The notes under the pieces: generated by a model
What the model was told of the DNA's origin: nothing
Databases searched by the model: none
Seen by the model: the letters and a program-made list of their open reading frames with translations, nothing else
Assembly (NCBI GenBank): GCA_030826005.1
Contig: JAPJOW010000220.1
Location: forward strand, 1-7,309
DNA: 7,309 nt
Direction of reading: 5' to 3'
Source of the DNA: Aliterella sp. RAGGC_92
GTDB lineage: Bacteria > Cyanobacteriota > Cyanobacteriia > Cyanobacteriales > Chroococcidiopsidaceae
In this document: positions 1 to 5,769 of the stretch, piece after piece
How the letters are laid out: every line of letters begins with the position of its first letter
Position numbering within the stretch: the first letter of the stretch is position 1
Translations under genes and position numbers: made by a program

Positions 1-1
1 G

Positions 2-718
2 CCTCCAGTCCTAACTAGCCCCCTTGCCACTCCCACAACAATATTGCGATCGCCTACAACAACTGTAACAAATCCAGTAGTTTCACCAATCCCAAAACTT
101 ACTTCGCGTCCAGCCACTGCAAACCTTCCAGAAACTTCTATCTTGCCAGAAATAAAGTCGCCAGTAATAACTACAAAAATTAGTCCCCCAGCGCCAACAA
201 CTAATCCTGTCCCCGTACAACAAGCCACCCAGCCTATTCCATTAACTGAAGTTCAATGTTCAACGACAAGTGCCGATGCCAATAATCAATCCTTTGTTGA
301 ATCCCTTGAAGACTTAACTATCGGTAAGATGACAGTTACCGCTATAGCTGAACTTGCTAGTCAAAATTCTAACAATCCTACAAGTAGTCAAATAAAAGCC
401 GATGTACCAGCAGGTGTAGATTGTTTGCTCAATCCTCGCGATGCAAACAATCAATTTAATACTTTAAAATTAGCTTTTGGTATTAACGATACAAATAAAT
501 ATTTAAGCAATATAAGCGCTGGAACTAAGTTAAAATTAACTATCTACCTCGATCGAAAAAGTATTGGCTCAAAAGAAGTAACTAAAGGTGAAATAAAGAC
601 TTGGGGCGTAAATATTGCCGATGTCCAAAATGTTGCTTTAGAAGCGGAATGTATAAACAGTAGTCAAGTCCCTAATGTGTGTCCGGCATTGGTATTTACT
701 CAAGTAGACTTAAATTAA
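2..718 (+). CDS. C-terminal part of a protein with Pro/Thr-rich linker and NPCBM-like domain (5' end outside window)
   Basis: The reading frame is open to the left edge, so this is the end of a longer gene. The first possible start, a TTG at 44, is not convincing because the same Pro/Thr-rich composition continues upstream of it. Counting from that TTG, residues 1-70 are a low-complexity Pro/Thr/Ser/Val linker. Residues 71-224 look folded and contain four cysteines (72, 127, 203, 213), which would suit disulfides in an exported domain. The stretch from NTLKLAFGIND through KLTIYLDRKSIGSKEVT to VQNVALEAEC, ending in ALVFTQVDL, resembles the strand order of NPCBM/NEW2 carbohydrate-binding modules (a 'GlDd' strand, a 'V..DGk.l..S' strand, a 'v.v..v..L.L' strand). 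That match is from memory of the family pattern and is tentative. The N-terminal domain, and hence the main function, cannot be seen. The gene converges on hspA. Confidence 0.75.
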   Translation, partial: PPVLTSPLATPTTILRSPTTTVTNPVVSPIPKLTSRPATANLPETSILPEIKSPVITTKISPPAPTTNPVPVQQATQPIPLTEVQCSTTSADANNQSFVESLEDLTIGKMTVTAIAELASQNSNNPTSSQIKADVPAGVDCLLNPRDANNQFNTLKLAFGINDTNKYLSNISAGTKLKLTIYLDRKSIGSKEVTKGEIKTWGVNIADVQNVALEAECINSSQVPNVCPALVFTQVDLN

Positions 719-755
719 CTACTAGCATAGCTACGGCTTAAGGTACTTAGTAAAG

Positions 756-791
756 AAGCCGTTAAGTAATCAGCTTGTTACTTAACGGCTT
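756..791. terminator. 14-bp perfect inverted repeat between convergent genes
   Basis: AAGCCGTTAAGTAA (756-769) is perfectly complementary to TTACTTAACGGCTT (778-791) around an 8-nt loop. It lies 37 nt after the stop of the left-hand gene and 43 nt after the stop of convergent hspA, so it could end transcription from both sides. No clear T-run follows on either strand, so it is not a textbook intrinsic terminator. A second copy of ACGGCTT at 733-739 could also pair with the left arm. Confidence 0.6.
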
Positions 792-834
792 GGAAATTAG
801 AAGTTAAATGAAACTGCCATTAACTGCGAGCGCA

Positions 835-1350
835 TTAGTTGTTAGAATTAGCAGTTTTTTCTTGAGAAGAAGTTTGATTTTCTGTTGTGGAATTAGCTAA
901 GGATTCTTGCTTTTCACTACCTAAGCTAACTTTTACAACTTTATGTTTAGCTTCTTGAGCTTTAGGGAGAGTGAGTTTTAAAATCCCATCTTTAAACTCT
1001 GCTTGCACTTGGTTATTTTCTACCGCAACCGGGAGAGGTATTGTGCGCTGAAAACTACCATAACGCAACTCAGTTTTGAAAAAACCTTGTTCTTGAGCTT
1101 TGTTTTCGTAGCGGTGTTCGCCACTAATTGCTACCGCTTCTCGTGCGACTTGAATATCTAAGTCTTTTGCTTCAACTCCAGGAATTTCTGCACGCAAAAC
1201 TAAGCATTCTTCACGATCTTGAATCTCAATTGCTGGTGTCCAGTTTGGCGAAGTTTGACGATTCATACCTGCTAATTCATCAAACATTCGATCCATTTGG
1301 TGACGTAAAGATTCCATTTCCGAAAAAGGTTGCCAACGTACTAACCGCAT
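835..1350 (-). CDS. hspA: Small heat-shock protein, Hsp20/alpha-crystallin family (class A HspA type)
   Basis: This is an ATP-independent chaperone that holds unfolding proteins and, in cyanobacteria, is linked to thylakoid and membrane protection under heat. The protein has 171 residues. The N-terminal arm begins MRLVRWQPFSEMESLRHQMDR, usual for cyanobacterial HspA. The alpha-crystallin domain spans about residues 36-130 and ends with the signature strand DGILKLTLPK (121-130). Val139-Lys140-Val141 fits the IxI/V motif that docks on a neighbouring domain during oligomer assembly. After residue 144 comes an unusual tail of about 27 residues rich in Ser, Thr, Asn, Gln, Lys and Glu, longer than I would expect for this family (commonly about 145-155 residues). 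The ATG at 1350-1348 is preceded by GAGG, 11 nt upstream. The gene is divergent from ynfA across a long regulatory space, and its leader can fold over the ribosome-binding site. Confidence 0.95.
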   Translation of the reverse strand: MRLVRWQPFSEMESLRHQMDRMFDELAGMNRQTSPNWTPAIEIQDREECLVLRAEIPGVEAKDLDIQVAREAVAISGEHRYENKAQEQGFFKTELRYGSFQRTIPLPVAVENNQVQAEFKDGILKLTLPKAQEAKHKVVKVSLGSEKQESLANSTTENQTSSQEKTANSNN

Positions 1351-1400
1351 AAGTTAATTTACCTCTATTAGTGTTCTAAAAACAGATGGATGTTTACTTA
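1350..1400 (-). promoter_or_regulatory. Possible RNA thermometer in the hspA leader
   Basis: The last 50 nt of the leader can fold so that the ribosome-binding site is paired. TAAGT (1400-1396) pairs with ACTTA (1354-1350), which includes the A of the start codon. CC (1389-1388) pairs with the GG of the Shine-Dalgarno (1363-1362). After a bulged A, TCT (1386-1384) pairs with AGA (1366-1364), and GTT (1383-1381) with AAC (1375-1373) caps the hairpin. The short, AU-rich, interrupted helices are of the kind that melt at heat-shock temperature. Cyanobacterial hsp17/hspA genes are known to use such thermometers. The pairing was drawn by eye; no energy calculation was done. Confidence 0.45.
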
Positions 1401-1475
1401 AAGTGCGATAAGAGCTACATCGAGCCGGGAAAGAAGTCTTTAAAACTATTAGGCTTGATGTCTCTTGCCTTTGAC

Positions 1476-1503
1476 TTTATATTGACTTATTTGAGCGTTT
1501 AAA
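1476..1503 (-). promoter_or_regulatory. Candidate promoter for hspA
   Basis: On the minus strand a -35-like TTTAAA (1503-1498, four of six matches to TTGACA) is separated by 16 nt from a -10-like TATAAA (1481-1476, five of six). Transcription would start near 1469 and give a leader of roughly 120 nt, long enough to contain the proposed thermometer. I saw no CIRCE element (TTAGCACTC-N9-GAGTGCTAA) nearby. Confidence 0.35.
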
Positions 1504-1532
1504 TAGGTGAGGTAAACTCTACCAAATAGGTA
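1501..1532. promoter_or_regulatory. Direct repeat plus palindrome upstream of hspA, possible operator
   Basis: AAATAGGT occurs at 1501-1508 and again at 1524-1531, 23 bp apart, about two helical turns. Between them is the near-perfect 13-bp palindrome GGTAAACTCTACC (1511-1523), mismatched at one symmetric pair only. The element adjoins and slightly overlaps the proposed hspA -35 box and lies about 60-90 bp upstream of the proposed ynfA promoter. That is a reasonable place for a regulator of one or both genes. No known factor is assigned. Confidence 0.3.
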
Positions 1533-1594
1533 GTATTTTGCAGACACTTGATCGCCTTAACAAGAAGTTCAGCTTTTGCTCGTCTAACGAAGGT

Positions 1595-1622
1595 TTGATT
1601 ATGCCAAACTCCCAGCTATAAA
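1595..1622 (+). promoter_or_regulatory. Candidate sigma70-type promoter for ynfA
   Basis: TTGATT (1595-1600) and TATAAA (1617-1622) are separated by 16 nt, with four and five of six consensus matches. A start near 1629 would leave a leader of about 35 nt before the ATG at 1664. The leader shows no clear Shine-Dalgarno sequence. Confidence 0.4.
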
Positions 1623-1663
1623 TTGTTTAATTTAGTAACCTTTTTTATCTCCTAGCTTTGGCT

Positions 1664-1996
1664 ATGCAAATTTCTATTATCCGTTCTTTGTTGTATTTTA
1701 TTGTTGCTGGCACTTGTGAAATTGGTGGCGGTTATCTTGTCTGGCTGTGGCTCAAAGAAGGCAAAAGTCCCGTGCTTGGCTTAATAGGTGGATTATTTCT
1801 ATTTTTGTACGGCATTGCTGCAACTTTACAGCCGGGAAATTTTGGACGAGTTTATGCTGCTTATGGCGGCATTTTTATTGCCCTATCAGTAATTTGGGGC
1901 TGGCAGATCGATGGCATCCAGCCCGATCGCTTTGATTGCTACGGTAGCTTAATTGTCTTAATTGGTGTCTTGGTAATCATGTACGCACCTAGATAA
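1664..1996 (+). CDS. ynfA: YnfA family (UPF0060) small inner-membrane protein
   Basis: The protein has 110 residues, matching the family length of about 108-110. It shows four hydrophobic segments at roughly 4-24, 35-53, 63-80 and 92-108. Family-typical stretches are AGTCEIGGGYLVW (15-27) with the membrane-embedded Glu19, GRVYAAYGGIFIALS (61-75) with a following WGW, and the C-terminal PDRFDCYG then MYAPR. YnfA proteins are related to the small-multidrug-resistance transporters, and a drug-efflux role has been proposed for enteric members; the substrate here is unknown. I chose the ATG at 1664 over the in-frame TTG at 1658 because it gives the usual N-terminus, MQISIIRSLL. The gene is divergent from hspA, has its own candidate promoter and is followed by a terminator, so it is probably monocistronic. 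Confidence 0.92.
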   Translation: MQISIIRSLLYFIVAGTCEIGGGYLVWLWLKEGKSPVLGLIGGLFLFLYGIAATLQPGNFGRVYAAYGGIFIALSVIWGWQIDGIQPDRFDCYGSLIVLIGVLVIMYAPR

Positions 1997-2030
1997 TGTC
2001 TCGCTCATTTTTGAATTTCGTTACATAAAT

Positions 2031-2055
2031 AGGTACGGTGATCCCTACCTTTTTA
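2031..2055 (+). terminator. Intrinsic terminator after ynfA
   Basis: AGGTA (2031-2035) pairs with TACCT (2046-2050), and after one C/C mismatch GG (2037-2038) pairs with CC (2043-2044) around a TGAT loop. The stem runs straight into TTTTT (2050-2054). It lies 35 nt past the ynfA stop and just beyond the stop of convergent lpxD, so the stem could also act on the minus strand, though the T-run there is poorer. Confidence 0.65.
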
Positions 2056-2079
2056 GTAGTAGTTTACAAATCTTTATCA

Positions 2080-3117
2080 TTACTTTTGAGTAATATACTT
2101 CTGCAATTGCTTAAGAGTTTGATACATTTCTGGCAAACGATTATAAACGGCGGCAGCTTTAATATAGAGTTTATGTGCTACCGCCGGAGAGCCAGAAACG
2201 ATCGCTCCAGGTTCGACATCGTGATGAATTCCAGCTTTAGCAGAAGCGATCGCGCCATTACCAATTTTGGCTTGATTGGCGATTCCTACTTGTCCTGCTA
2301 AGATGACGCGATCGCCCACTTTCACGCCACCAGCTAAACCAACTTGAGCCGCGATCGCGCAATTTGCACCGATTTGGCAACCATGACCGATATGGACTAA
2401 ATTATCTAGTTTTGTCTGCTTACCGATTCGCGTTTCTCCTACCGCCGGGCGATCGATAGTGCTGTTACAGCCAACTTCTACCCCATCTTCCAAAACAGTG
2501 ATGCCCGACTGCTCCATTTTGTACCAGCCTGTAGGAATGGGAACAAAACCAAAGCCTTCAGCGCCAATAACTGCGCCGCTATGAATAACGCAATCCGCAC
2601 CGATAAGAGCGCGTTCGCTAACTGTGCAATTAGCGTGTAAGGTAGTGCGATCGCCAATCTGTGCTTGGGGATAAATTACAACATTAGGGTAAATGCAAAC
2701 GCGATCGCCTATTTGTACATCGGCTTCAATTACTACATGAGCGCCAATATACACATCTTTGCCGATTTGGGCGGTGGAGTGAATTACCGCCGTAGGATGA
2801 ATGACAGGATTAGGGCGGTAGGGCTGGTAAAATAGGGCGATCGCTTGAGCAAATAATAGCCTAGGCTGGGAAGTGCTAATCCAAGCTATATTGCGTTCTT
2901 GTGCTTGACTATGCAACGTTTCATCCAAAGGCAAAATTAAAGCACTAGCGCTAGTTGTAGCGACCTCTGAGGCGAATTTAGCTCCTTCTATATAACTAAG
3001 AGTATTAGGAGTAGCTTCGTCTACCGCAGCAATTCCGGTAAGCTCGACATCGTTATTTGGCAGGCTGTTATTAGTGGCACTATCGCCTAGTTTTTGGACT
3101 ATTTCGCTAAATTTCAT
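2080..3117 (-). CDS. lpxD: UDP-3-O-(3-hydroxyacyl)glucosamine N-acyltransferase
   Basis: LpxD transfers a hydroxyacyl chain from acyl carrier protein to the 2-amino group of UDP-3-O-acylglucosamine, the third step of lipid A synthesis, in the cytoplasm. The 345-residue protein has the expected three parts: an N-terminal nucleotide-binding region (about 1-100), a left-handed beta-helix of hexapeptide repeats (about 105-310; many I-G-x-x-[ACTV] turns) and a C-terminal helix (about 318-345). His245 in VHIGHGCQIG corresponds to the catalytic His239 of the E. coli enzyme. I chose the ATG at 3117 (MKFSEIVQKL). The frame extends back to a TTG at 3174, but those 19 residues do not match the family. 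No strong Shine-Dalgarno is seen. The gene lies 62 nt after the flavoprotein gene and is probably cotranscribed with it. Six HIP1 octamers fall inside it. Confidence 0.95.
   Translation of the reverse strand: MKFSEIVQKLGDSATNNSLPNNDVELTGIAAVDEATPNTLSYIEGAKFASEVATTSASALILPLDETLHSQAQERNIAWISTSQPRLLFAQAIALFYQPYRPNPVIHPTAVIHSTAQIGKDVYIGAHVVIEADVQIGDRVCIYPNVVIYPQAQIGDRTTLHANCTVSERALIGADCVIHSGAVIGAEGFGFVPIPTGWYKMEQSGITVLEDGVEVGCNSTIDRPAVGETRIGKQTKLDNLVHIGHGCQIGANCAIAAQVGLAGGVKVGDRVILAGQVGIANQAKIGNGAIASAKAGIHHDVEPGAIVSGSPAVAHKLYIKAAAVYNRLPEMYQTLKQLQKYITQK
2246..2844. repeat. Cluster of six HIP1 octamers (GCGATCGC) inside lpxD
   Basis: GCGATCGC occurs at 2246, 2308, 2351, 2647, 2701 and 2837, six copies in about 600 bp. 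Others in the window are at 46, 3550, 3936, 4708, 5971 and 7227. HIP1 is a known highly iterated palindrome of many cyanobacterial genomes, and its abundance is the main clue to the source. Confidence 0.9.
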
Positions 3118-3179
3118 GTTTCGCTGTCTAAAAGTGTGCAATATTATTGAACGCCTTAGTGCCAGTATTAGCAACGCTG

Positions 3180-4418
3180 TTAAGGGCGAAACTCAATATT
3201 ACCGATCGCTTGTCCAGCTATCCACGCTGTTGTCCAAGCGCTTTGAAAGTTAAAGCCTCCAGTAACGCCGTCAATATCTAAAACTTCTCCAGCAAAGTGC
3301 AAGCCTGGTGTAATTCGGCTTTCCATTGTTTTGAAGTTGACTTGCTTGAGACTAACACCACCGCAGGTAACAAATTCTTCCTTAAACGCTCCTTTACCTG
3401 CGATCTGGTAAGCGCCTTGATGGAGTTCTTGAATTAGCTGGTTTAAACTTTTGTTAGATAGTTCTGCCCAACGCTCCTCTAGTCCTATACCTGCACGAGC
3501 AACTATATACTGCCAGAGACGGTGGGGTAAATCAATAGCGCGATGTAAAGCGATCGCTTTTTTAGGATTATTTGCTTTTACTTGCAATAGTTTCGATCGT
3601 AATTCTGCGCTATTAAATTGGGGTTGCCAGTCGATTTGTAAAGTTGCTTGATACTTAAAGTCATGCAATATTCTCGCACCCCAAGCGGAAAGTTTCAGTA
3701 CGGCAGGGCCGCTTAAACCCCAGTGGGTAATTAGTAATGGTGCAGTTTGCTCTAAAGTCTTTTTATCTGCTGATAGCGTTAACTTTACGGGATTGGCGCT
3801 AATTCCAGCTAACTGCTTTAACTGCCGATCGATAATATTAAAAGTAAATAAGGAAGGTACGGGAGGTTCAATAGTATGACCTAACTTTTGAGCAATTTGA
3901 TAGCCTAGGGGGTTGCTACCGGTCGCTAGTAAAATGCGATCGCACTTTAACTTCTCTCCAGTTTTTAATTCTATTGCAAATCCTGTTGCTTGCTTGACAA
4001 CCGATATCACCGTTTGACCTGTAAGTATTTCTACGCCCGCAAGATGAGCGGCTTTTGTCAAGCATTCGATAATGGTTTCCGAACTATCGGTAATCGGAAA
4101 CATTCTCCCATCAGCTTCAGTTTTTAGCTTTACTCCTTGGCTTGCAAACCAATTGACAGTATCGGTAGCTTGAAAGCGACTAAAAGCACCGCGCAAAGCT
4201 TTTTCACCTCTAGGATAATTCTGCACCAGTCCCATTGGATCGAAGCAAGCATGAGTAACATTGCAACGTCCGCCCCCAGATACGCGGACTTTGGCTAAAA
4301 CCTGGCGACTAGCTTCTACTAAAGTAACTTGAGTATGGGGATGAGATTTAGCACAAGCAACGGCACCAAAAAACCCGGCTGCACCACCCCCAATTACCGC
4401 CACTCGTAAAAGCTGCAT
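3180..4418 (-). CDS. HI0933/YhiN (BaiN-like) family FAD-dependent oxidoreductase
   Basis: This is a 412-residue cytosolic flavoprotein of the family annotated 'NAD(P)/FAD-dependent oxidoreductase' or 'aminoacetone oxidase family'. The N-terminal Rossmann loop is GGGAAG (10-15), and Glu35 at the end of the second strand would bind the FAD ribose. The family hallmark KVRVSGGGRCNVTH lies at 43-56. ILLATGS (162-168) is the second dinucleotide-fold strand, THWGLSGPA is at 231-239, and the C-terminal FAD-closing block GLHFAGEVLDIDGVTGGFN is at 372-390. Physiological substrates are not established for most members; BaiN of Clostridium scindens acts in bile-acid dehydroxylation, which gives no direct guide here. 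AAGGA with 5-nt spacing supports the ATG start at 4418. It lies between the dioxygenase gene (34 nt upstream) and lpxD (62 nt downstream), probably in one operon. Confidence 0.92.
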   Translation of the reverse strand: MQLLRVAVIGGGAAGFFGAVACAKSHPHTQVTLVEASRQVLAKVRVSGGGRCNVTHACFDPMGLVQNYPRGEKALRGAFSRFQATDTVNWFASQGVKLKTEADGRMFPITDSSETIIECLTKAAHLAGVEILTGQTVISVVKQATGFAIELKTGEKLKCDRILLATGSNPLGYQIAQKLGHTIEPPVPSLFTFNIIDRQLKQLAGISANPVKLTLSADKKTLEQTAPLLITHWGLSGPAVLKLSAWGARILHDFKYQATLQIDWQPQFNSAELRSKLLQVKANNPKKAIALHRAIDLPHRLWQYIVARAGIGLEERWAELSNKSLNQLIQELHQGAYQIAGKGAFKEEFVTCGGVSLKQVNFKTMESRITPGLHFAGEVLDIDGVTGGFNFQSAWTTAWIAGQAIGNIEFRP

Positions 4419-4423
4419 TAATA

Positions 4424-4428
4424 TCCTT
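4424..4428 (-). promoter_or_regulatory. Ribosome-binding site of the flavoprotein gene
   Basis: AAGGA on the minus strand, 5 nt before the ATG at 4418. It lies in the 34-nt gap after the dioxygenase stop, consistent with internal reinitiation in a polycistronic message. Confidence 0.7.
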
Positions 4429-4452
4429 AAGTTATCTACAGTTCTAGCCTAA

Positions 4453-5205
4453 CTAATTTATTGAATCGCACCACTCCAAACCGTCAGGAAGATTAATTGC
4501 TGAATATTCAATATGCAGCACCCGGCGATGAGTTGGGTTAGTAGATGGCGAAGAACTATGCAGCAGTAAAGGACGCATAACTAATACATCTCCTGCTTGC
4601 AATTCACAGATATGCACTTGACGCAATTTTTTCCAGCCTGCAATATTTGTAGCAGCGATTTTGCCGCAAAGGTGACTGCCGGGAATTACTTTTAGCGCCC
4701 CATTGTTGCGATCGCAATTATCTAAATGAATCCTCAGCGTTAATAAGTTTTCAAGTATTTCTACAGGAGGTTGGACGTGAACAATGCCAGCTTTTTGCGA
4801 CCAATTACTAAACCCGATTACTGAATGCTGCTTTTTTACTGCAATAGTTAAGTCTTGATGCCATGCAACTTTCCAATTGGCTTGGGGTGTCTTGTCAAAC
4901 AAAAATGCTTTTATAGGATGTGCTTGAGCATTTAAAACTATGTTAGCTAAAGATACAACTGGCTGGCTGCAAGCAAGTTTAAAAATTTCAGGAATTACCA
5001 GCGCGTTGCGAATAGCATAAGTGCTGTGACGGTGCTGTTTAGTAGAGGCACTATTATTTACGTGGGCAATTTCTTGAATCAATAAGTCAATACTGTGACT
5101 ATCAAGTACCTTTTCCACAACGCAGAAGCCGTTTTCTGCTACGTCTTTTCCCAAAGCGTATGTATTCAAACTCATTAACTGTATGCTCAATAAAATTTGG
5201 GACAT
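4453..5205 (-). CDS. Phytanoyl-CoA dioxygenase (PhyH) family Fe(II)/2-oxoglutarate oxygenase
   Basis: The family hydroxylates C-H bonds of small molecules or lipids using O2 and 2-oxoglutarate; the substrate here is unknown. Numbering from the ATG at 5205 (250 residues), the iron ligands are His116 and Asp118 in WHQDLT and the distal His216 in RPLLLHSSSPS, with Arg227 or Arg228 (THRRVLHIEYS) placed to bind 2-oxoglutarate. The core strand LTLRIHLDNCDRNNGALKVI followed by PGSH is characteristic of PhyH proteins, so the enzyme should be active. The start is uncertain. ATG 5205 has AGGT 5 nt upstream. ATG 5175 (MSLNTYALGK) has no ribosome-binding site but puts the NGF motif where family members usually have it. 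A TTG at 5223 is least likely. The gene is 44 nt after the exported-protein gene and 34 nt before the flavoprotein gene. Confidence 0.88.
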   Translation of the reverse strand: MSQILLSIQLMSLNTYALGKDVAENGFCVVEKVLDSHSIDLLIQEIAHVNNSASTKQHRHSTYAIRNALVIPEIFKLACSQPVVSLANIVLNAQAHPIKAFLFDKTPQANWKVAWHQDLTIAVKKQHSVIGFSNWSQKAGIVHVQPPVEILENLLTLRIHLDNCDRNNGALKVIPGSHLCGKIAATNIAGWKKLRQVHICELQAGDVLVMRPLLLHSSSPSTNPTHRRVLHIEYSAINLPDGLEWCDSIN

Positions 5206-5249
5206 AAGTAACCTATGCCCCAAGCTAAGGATAAATTAAGCTCGCGTCC

Positions 5250-5672
5250 TTACAACCCCTGCGGTGTAGGTTCAGCTTCGCGATTAACATCTACGCGCGG
5301 AGACTGTAAAATAGATGTATCGTAAGGATTGGGCAAATCTCTAGTCCGAACTACGGGGTCGCTAGAACCTTGCCGTAACAACGCATCCTTGTAAAGAATA
5401 GTAACCGCTTTAGTATCTGCATTAATTTCGTTTTCTACAAACGATGTATTGAGCGAACCAATCCCGAGCAGAAAATCTAGCTGCCGCAGGAAAGAACGAT
5501 TTTCAAACATATCTTTATCATTTGTATAAAAAACCTGTTCAAAGCGATCGGCAAGGGTTTCGTACTGCGAAAATTGATAGGGAGAAGCGGTTTGAGCTTT
5601 TGCTGTCGAACTAATACAAACGCTTGTCAGAGCAACCAAAGCGCCTGTCAAACATTTAAAACTTATCTTCAC
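5250..5672 (-). CDS. Small exported protein of unknown function
   Basis: I do not recognise a named family; it reads like a conserved cyanobacterial hypothetical protein. The 140-residue product starts with a clear Sec signal peptide: basic n-region (MKISFK), hydrophobic core at about 8-20, and an AKA|Q cleavage site after Ala26. Cys19 is not in a lipobox context, so a soluble periplasmic protein is more likely than a lipoprotein. The mature part (about 114 residues) is acidic and mostly helical-looking up to about residue 70 (YETLADRFEQVFY, FLRQLDFLLGIG). It then ends in a Pro/Arg/Asp-rich tail (RTRDLPNPYDTSILQSPR). The GTG start at 5672 is supported by AGGAG 8 nt upstream. It is first of four minus-strand genes with short gaps and is divergent from pyrE. 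Confidence 0.85.
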   Translation of the reverse strand: MKISFKCLTGALVALTSVCISSTAKAQTASPYQFSQYETLADRFEQVFYTNDKDMFENRSFLRQLDFLLGIGSLNTSFVENEINADTKAVTILYKDALLRQGSSDPVVRTRDLPNPYDTSILQSPRVDVNREAEPTPQGL

Positions 5673-5680
5673 GGGTATTA

Positions 5681-5685
5681 CTCCT
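5681..5685 (-). promoter_or_regulatory. Strong Shine-Dalgarno that fixes a GTG start
   Basis: AGGAG on the minus strand, 8 nt before the GTG at 5672. It is the best ribosome-binding site in the window and the reason for accepting GTG, since the signal peptide also begins exactly there. Confidence 0.75.
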
Positions 5686-5702
5686 CACTTGTCAATATTT
5701 TA

Positions 5703-5731
5703 TTTATAGTTGCATCTAGCATCAGTGTTAG
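5703..5731 (-). promoter_or_regulatory. Candidate promoter for the four-gene minus-strand cluster
   Basis: CTAACA (5731-5726, four of six to TTGACA), a 17-nt spacer and TATAAA (5708-5703, five of six to TATAAT). A start near 5696 would give a leader of about 23 nt carrying the AGGAG site. An imperfect palindrome, CTAGCATCAGTGTTAG (5716-5731), overlaps the -35 box and could be an operator. No convincing plus-strand promoter for pyrE was seen in the same 97-nt gap. Confidence 0.35.
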
Positions 5732-5769
5732 CTTATTTTTGGCTTTGCCACAACTATTAAATTTTAGTG

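Noticed and set aside
44..46. TTG at 44 as the start of the first gene
   Set aside because: The frame is open to the window edge with the same Pro/Thr-rich composition, so the gene starts outside the window.
1128..1352. Open frame on the plus strand opposite hspA
   Set aside because: It is the antisense of a well-supported hspA reading frame, and its product resembles nothing.
1351..1663. CIRCE operator or an extra small gene in the hspA-ynfA space
   Set aside because: No TTAGCACTC/GAGTGCTAA arms are present, and I found no small frame with a start, ribosome-binding site and plausible product.
2038..2301. Open frame on the plus strand over the lpxD 3' end
   Set aside because: It overlaps lpxD on the opposite strand, starts in the ynfA terminator and shows no protein-like features.
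3118..3174. N-terminal extension of LpxD from a TTG at 3174
   Set aside because: The extra 19 residues do not look like LpxD, the start codon is poor, and the family N-terminus begins at the ATG at 3117.
3451..3651. Open frame on the plus strand inside the flavoprotein gene
   Set aside because: A shadow of the flavoprotein coding frame with no support of its own.
5226..5251. AAGGA/TCCTT inverted repeat in the gap after the exported-protein gene
   Set aside because: Only 5-6 bp with a long loop and no T-run; a real terminator here is not supported and the genes look cotranscribed.
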